Shown here one piece after another: positions 13,975-15,897 of a stretch of DNA of 15,897 nt (its first letter is position 1; each line of letters begins with the position of its first letter). The stretch is from assembly GCA_016840905.1 (NCBI GenBank), contig JAEORM010000006.1, positions 1 through 15,897 on the forward strand. Direction: 5' to 3'. The DNA comes from Candidatus Gerdarchaeota archaeon (GTDB lineage: Archaea; Asgardarchaeota; Heimdallarchaeia; JABLTI01). The notes below the pieces were generated by a model. That model did no database searches. It was not told the origin of the DNA and saw only the letters and a list, made by a program, of their open reading frames with translations. The translations under genes and the position numbers were made by a program.

Positions 13975-14943
13975 ATGAAGTATAAGAAAAAATACATAAC
14001 AATCATAATATTATTTGTGTTCTTTTTTTCTTCCCTTCAAACAGTACAAGGGAGTCAAATTTCTTGGGGAAAAGGTGATAAATATACTTGGGTAATGTAT
14101 TCAGGATATGGATCTCATTATGAAAATGAAACAACTACTTGGGATGATTATTATTTCACCTTAAATCACAGATTGGAAACCAAAATACTAAAAATTAATT
14201 CCAAAGAAAAGGAAGTTATTCTTCAAGAATCTTGGTATTTTACACCTAGCTCAGATGAACCATTTACTGTGCAAGAAGTAGAAAAATCATATGACTTAAT
14301 TGGTGGTTTAGCAGGTAAGGATATCTCTAATTTATTTCTTATCTCATATGAGTTTGATAATGAAAAAAATGAAACCTATTTGAACTATGTTAATATAAAT
14401 ACTGGTGAAGATCAATTTCCTTTAAGGTATTTTTGCATAGCTGATTGGAGTATAACAAATAGTCTAATGCAAGTTATTTTTGATAACTCAACAATAGTTG
14501 ATACTGTTAATGAATCAGATTTCACTTTTCAAAATTTCTTAGACAATTGTTCTTACAGCATTATGGGAGTAAATGATTATGCTAGTGGAATAAACAAAAT
14601 GATACCAACTAATCATCATTGGGTGGCAAAATTTGATTATTCTGACTCTCTTGAAATTCGAGATCCAGAAGGTACTTCATATATTATTGAGGAAGCTAAT
14701 GCAACATTCGAATTAAAAGATTCGGAAGGTGGTGTTTTAGAGGAGTTTTATCTATATAATAGTATAGATATTCAAATCGACAACAATTATACTTACCATC
14801 AATTTAATGCTAGAATTTATACTTTGATAGAAAATAATCCTGCAAATTTACTAATTAAAATAGTTCCCGCAGTTGTTGCTAGTGTACTTTTGGCTGTTAT
14901 AATCACTTTAATTGTAAAAAATTTGAAGAAAAAAAAGATTTAA
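13975..14943 (+). CDS. Secreted, C-terminally membrane-anchored protein rich in N-glycosylation sites
   Basis: This is a 322-residue protein from ATG 13975. It begins MKYKKKY followed by the hydrophobic run ITIIILFVFFFSSLQT, a Sec-type signal peptide likely cut near VQGSQ. An extracellular part of about 260 residues, rich in Trp, Tyr and acidic residues, looks like beta-sheet. It ends with one transmembrane helix (IKIVPAVVASVLLAVIITLIV) and the basic tail KNLKKKKI, so the C-terminus is inside. Seven Asn-x-Ser/Thr sequons lie in the outer part (NET twice, NST, NES, NCS, NAT, NYT). The mature part contains only Cys154 and Cys192 (Cys160 and Cys198 if counted from TTG 13957). No family is recognised; a surface glycoprotein or binding protein is the most that can be said. 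It is a single-gene unit. Confidence 0.85.
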   Translation: MKYKKKYITIIILFVFFFSSLQTVQGSQISWGKGDKYTWVMYSGYGSHYENETTTWDDYYFTLNHRLETKILKINSKEKEVILQESWYFTPSSDEPFTVQEVEKSYDLIGGLAGKDISNLFLISYEFDNEKNETYLNYVNINTGEDQFPLRYFCIADWSITNSLMQVIFDNSTIVDTVNESDFTFQNFLDNCSYSIMGVNDYASGINKMIPTNHHWVAKFDYSDSLEIRDPEGTSYIIEEANATFELKDSEGGVLEEFYLYNSIDIQIDNNYTYHQFNARIYTLIENNPANLLIKIVPAVVASVLLAVIITLIVKNLKKKKI

Positions 14944-14954
14944 GAAAACTGCCT

Positions 14955-14998
14955 ATTCTTATATTTTCTTTTTTTATTATTTCTTTTATATCTTCTTT
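14955..14998 (+). terminator. Long T-rich terminator region
   Basis: From 14955 to 14998 the plus strand is mainly T, including T7, starting about 12 nt after the stop codon. No hairpin is visible. Confidence 0.55.
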
Positions 14999-15104
14999 AG
15001 TAATTTCTTTTTTATGACTTACAATTTTTAAATAATATTTTTTCTTATAATCAATTACAAGTTTTGTCAGAATGAATTTTACATGGCTAATTGTAAATAG
15101 ATAG

Positions 15105-15113
15105 CTTTAAATA
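15105..15113 (+). promoter_or_regulatory. TATA box for the second winged-helix regulator
   Basis: CTTTAAATA is the best box before ATG 15177. It implies transcription start near 15135-15140 and a leader of about 40 nt, unlike the leaderless pattern of several other genes; the extra length is filled by the operators. Confidence 0.55.
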
Positions 15114-15118
15114 GGATT

Positions 15119-15166
15119 ACCATTTAGTATTAACTAAATGGTACCGTTCAGTGATTACTAAATGGT
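15119..15166. promoter_or_regulatory. Two tandem 24-bp inverted-repeat operators
   Basis: Site 1 has perfect 10-bp arms, ACCATTTAGT (15119-15128) and ACTAAATGGT (15133-15142), around ATTA. Site 2 follows without any gap: ACCGTTCAGT (15143-15152) and ACTAAATGGT (15157-15166) around GATT, with two mismatches in its left arm. They cover the transcription start and leader just after the TATA box, where bound protein would block RNA polymerase. Ten bases after them comes ATG 15177 of a winged-helix regulator, so self-repression is the natural reading (inferred). Confidence 0.8.
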
Positions 15167-15176
15167 GAATACTAAC

Positions 15177-15897
15177 ATGAATACCCTGGATACAGCAATT
15201 GATGAAAAGAGAAAATCCTTGTATAATTACTGGCACAAATTATCGTATTTCAAAACAATGGATACGGTAAACTTATCACAAGTTGAAGAATCTGAGGTCA
15301 GCAATTTCATAATAAAATACATAAGAGATGGAATAGAAGATGAGTTTGGTAGGATAAACAATCTTTCAAGAAGACATGCATTCAGTGCAAAAGAACTTCA
15401 TGCAGCTTATACTAGAAAATGGAAAGATCAAAACTATTCACTATCAAATTTTCATTTTCATATAAACAGTCTTGTAGAAGATGGATACCTACAAGTAATT
15501 GCTAAAATCCTAGAAGGTCGACATTATATATCATATTATGGTCGCACAGCAATATCATTCATTGGTCAGTATGACAACATTCTAACAGCATCAACAGTTC
15601 AAGAAACATTCGAACCAATAAAGCAATTAATAAAAAATATGAACCCTGAAATTTCTCTTGATACGATTAATCAACTTATAGATGAAAATATACTATCAAT
15701 GCAAGATTTTTATTATAGACTCTTTTCTTGGATAGAAGATAAATACCCCTTAATCTATAAGTCAAAAATTGATATTAAGGATTTTCTGAATATAGTTAGT
15801 CATTTTTCATTTTTCCACAAAGAATTTGCTAAGACTTCTAAAAAGATCGGTTCCTTGCTTGATTTTGATAAAATTATGAATTATGAACGATACACTA
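15177..15897 (+). CDS. Winged-helix transcriptional regulator, cut by the right edge
   Basis: The frame runs from ATG 15177 to the edge without a stop: 240 residues seen. It begins MNTLDTAIDEKRKSLYNYWH. Helix VSNFIIKYIRDGIEDEF (41-57) and FSAKELHAAYTRKW (69-82) lead to the recognition helix SLSNFHFHINSLVEDGYLQV (88-107), and the wing ends with HYISYYGRTAISFI (116-129). The rest is a helical C-terminal half, probably for dimerisation or ligand binding. The GIED and YY-x-RTA signatures and the order of parts match the 246-residue protein at 3829, so the two are paralogues, and little more than the last few residues should be missing. Its promoter carries two inverted repeats. It stands alone in the part seen. 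Confidence 0.88.
   Translation, partial: MNTLDTAIDEKRKSLYNYWHKLSYFKTMDTVNLSQVEESEVSNFIIKYIRDGIEDEFGRINNLSRRHAFSAKELHAAYTRKWKDQNYSLSNFHFHINSLVEDGYLQVIAKILEGRHYISYYGRTAISFIGQYDNILTASTVQETFEPIKQLIKNMNPEISLDTINQLIDENILSMQDFYYRLFSWIEDKYPLIYKSKIDIKDFLNIVSHFSFFHKEFAKTSKKIGSLLDFDKIMNYERYT

Overview
The window looks like a stretch of an AT-rich archaeal chromosome, most likely an Asgard archaeon (Lokiarchaeia/Heimdallarchaeia-like). This is inferred from several things: TATA boxes at a fixed distance from start codons, many start codons with almost no leader, short intergenic T-tract terminators, PadR/MarR/ArsR-like winged-helix regulators with archaeal TATA-linked operators, and a gene set (EFR1-type flavo-ferredoxin, DUF885 peptidase, C45-type Ntn hydrolase, beta-lactamase-fold serine hydrolase with lipocalin-like C-terminus) that is common in those genomes. 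There is no rRNA, tRNA, CRISPR array, phage module or insertion sequence. No 16S or ribosomal marker is present to confirm the lineage.

Layout. 1-144: 5' part of a leftward unknown gene, back to back with 267-752, a small acidic protein with a duplicated motif. 905-1859: a six-helix membrane protein overlapping a HTH_34-type winged-helix regulator, preceded by a triple half-site operator. 2129-3352: a helical, HEAT-like repeat protein. 3829-6216: a two-gene unit of a winged-helix regulator and a DUF885 metallopeptidase-like protein. 6217-6658: a gene-free, structure-rich stretch holding a nested hairpin and two tandem palindromes. 6659-8161: a CrtI/carotenoid-isomerase-like FAD oxidoreductase, convergent with 8231-9040, an EFR1-type flavodoxin/2x[4Fe-4S] protein. 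9238-11033: a beta-lactamase-family serine hydrolase broken by one frameshift near its N-terminus. 11166-12032: an HSL-type alpha/beta hydrolase. 12077-12667: a class I methyltransferase on the other strand. 12816-13838: a C45/AAT-type Ntn hydrolase. 13975-14943: a secreted, membrane-anchored protein rich in N-glycosylation sequons. 15177-end: a second winged-helix regulator related to the one at 3829, downstream of two tandem 24-bp inverted repeats.

Working together. Most genes are single transcription units with their own promoter; the only clear operons are 905-1859 and 3829-6216. The strongest unexplained signal is regulatory. Two paralogous regulators (3829 and 15177) each have a pair of inverted repeats in their promoter region, all four built on the same GT-N4-AC core but with different flanks. 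This suggests a lineage-specific family of self-regulating winged-helix proteins with diverged operators. A second recurring signal is a TTTATAAA box exactly 30 nt before the start codon in three unrelated genes (905, 6659, 9238), which points to leaderless transcripts and helps to choose the starts.
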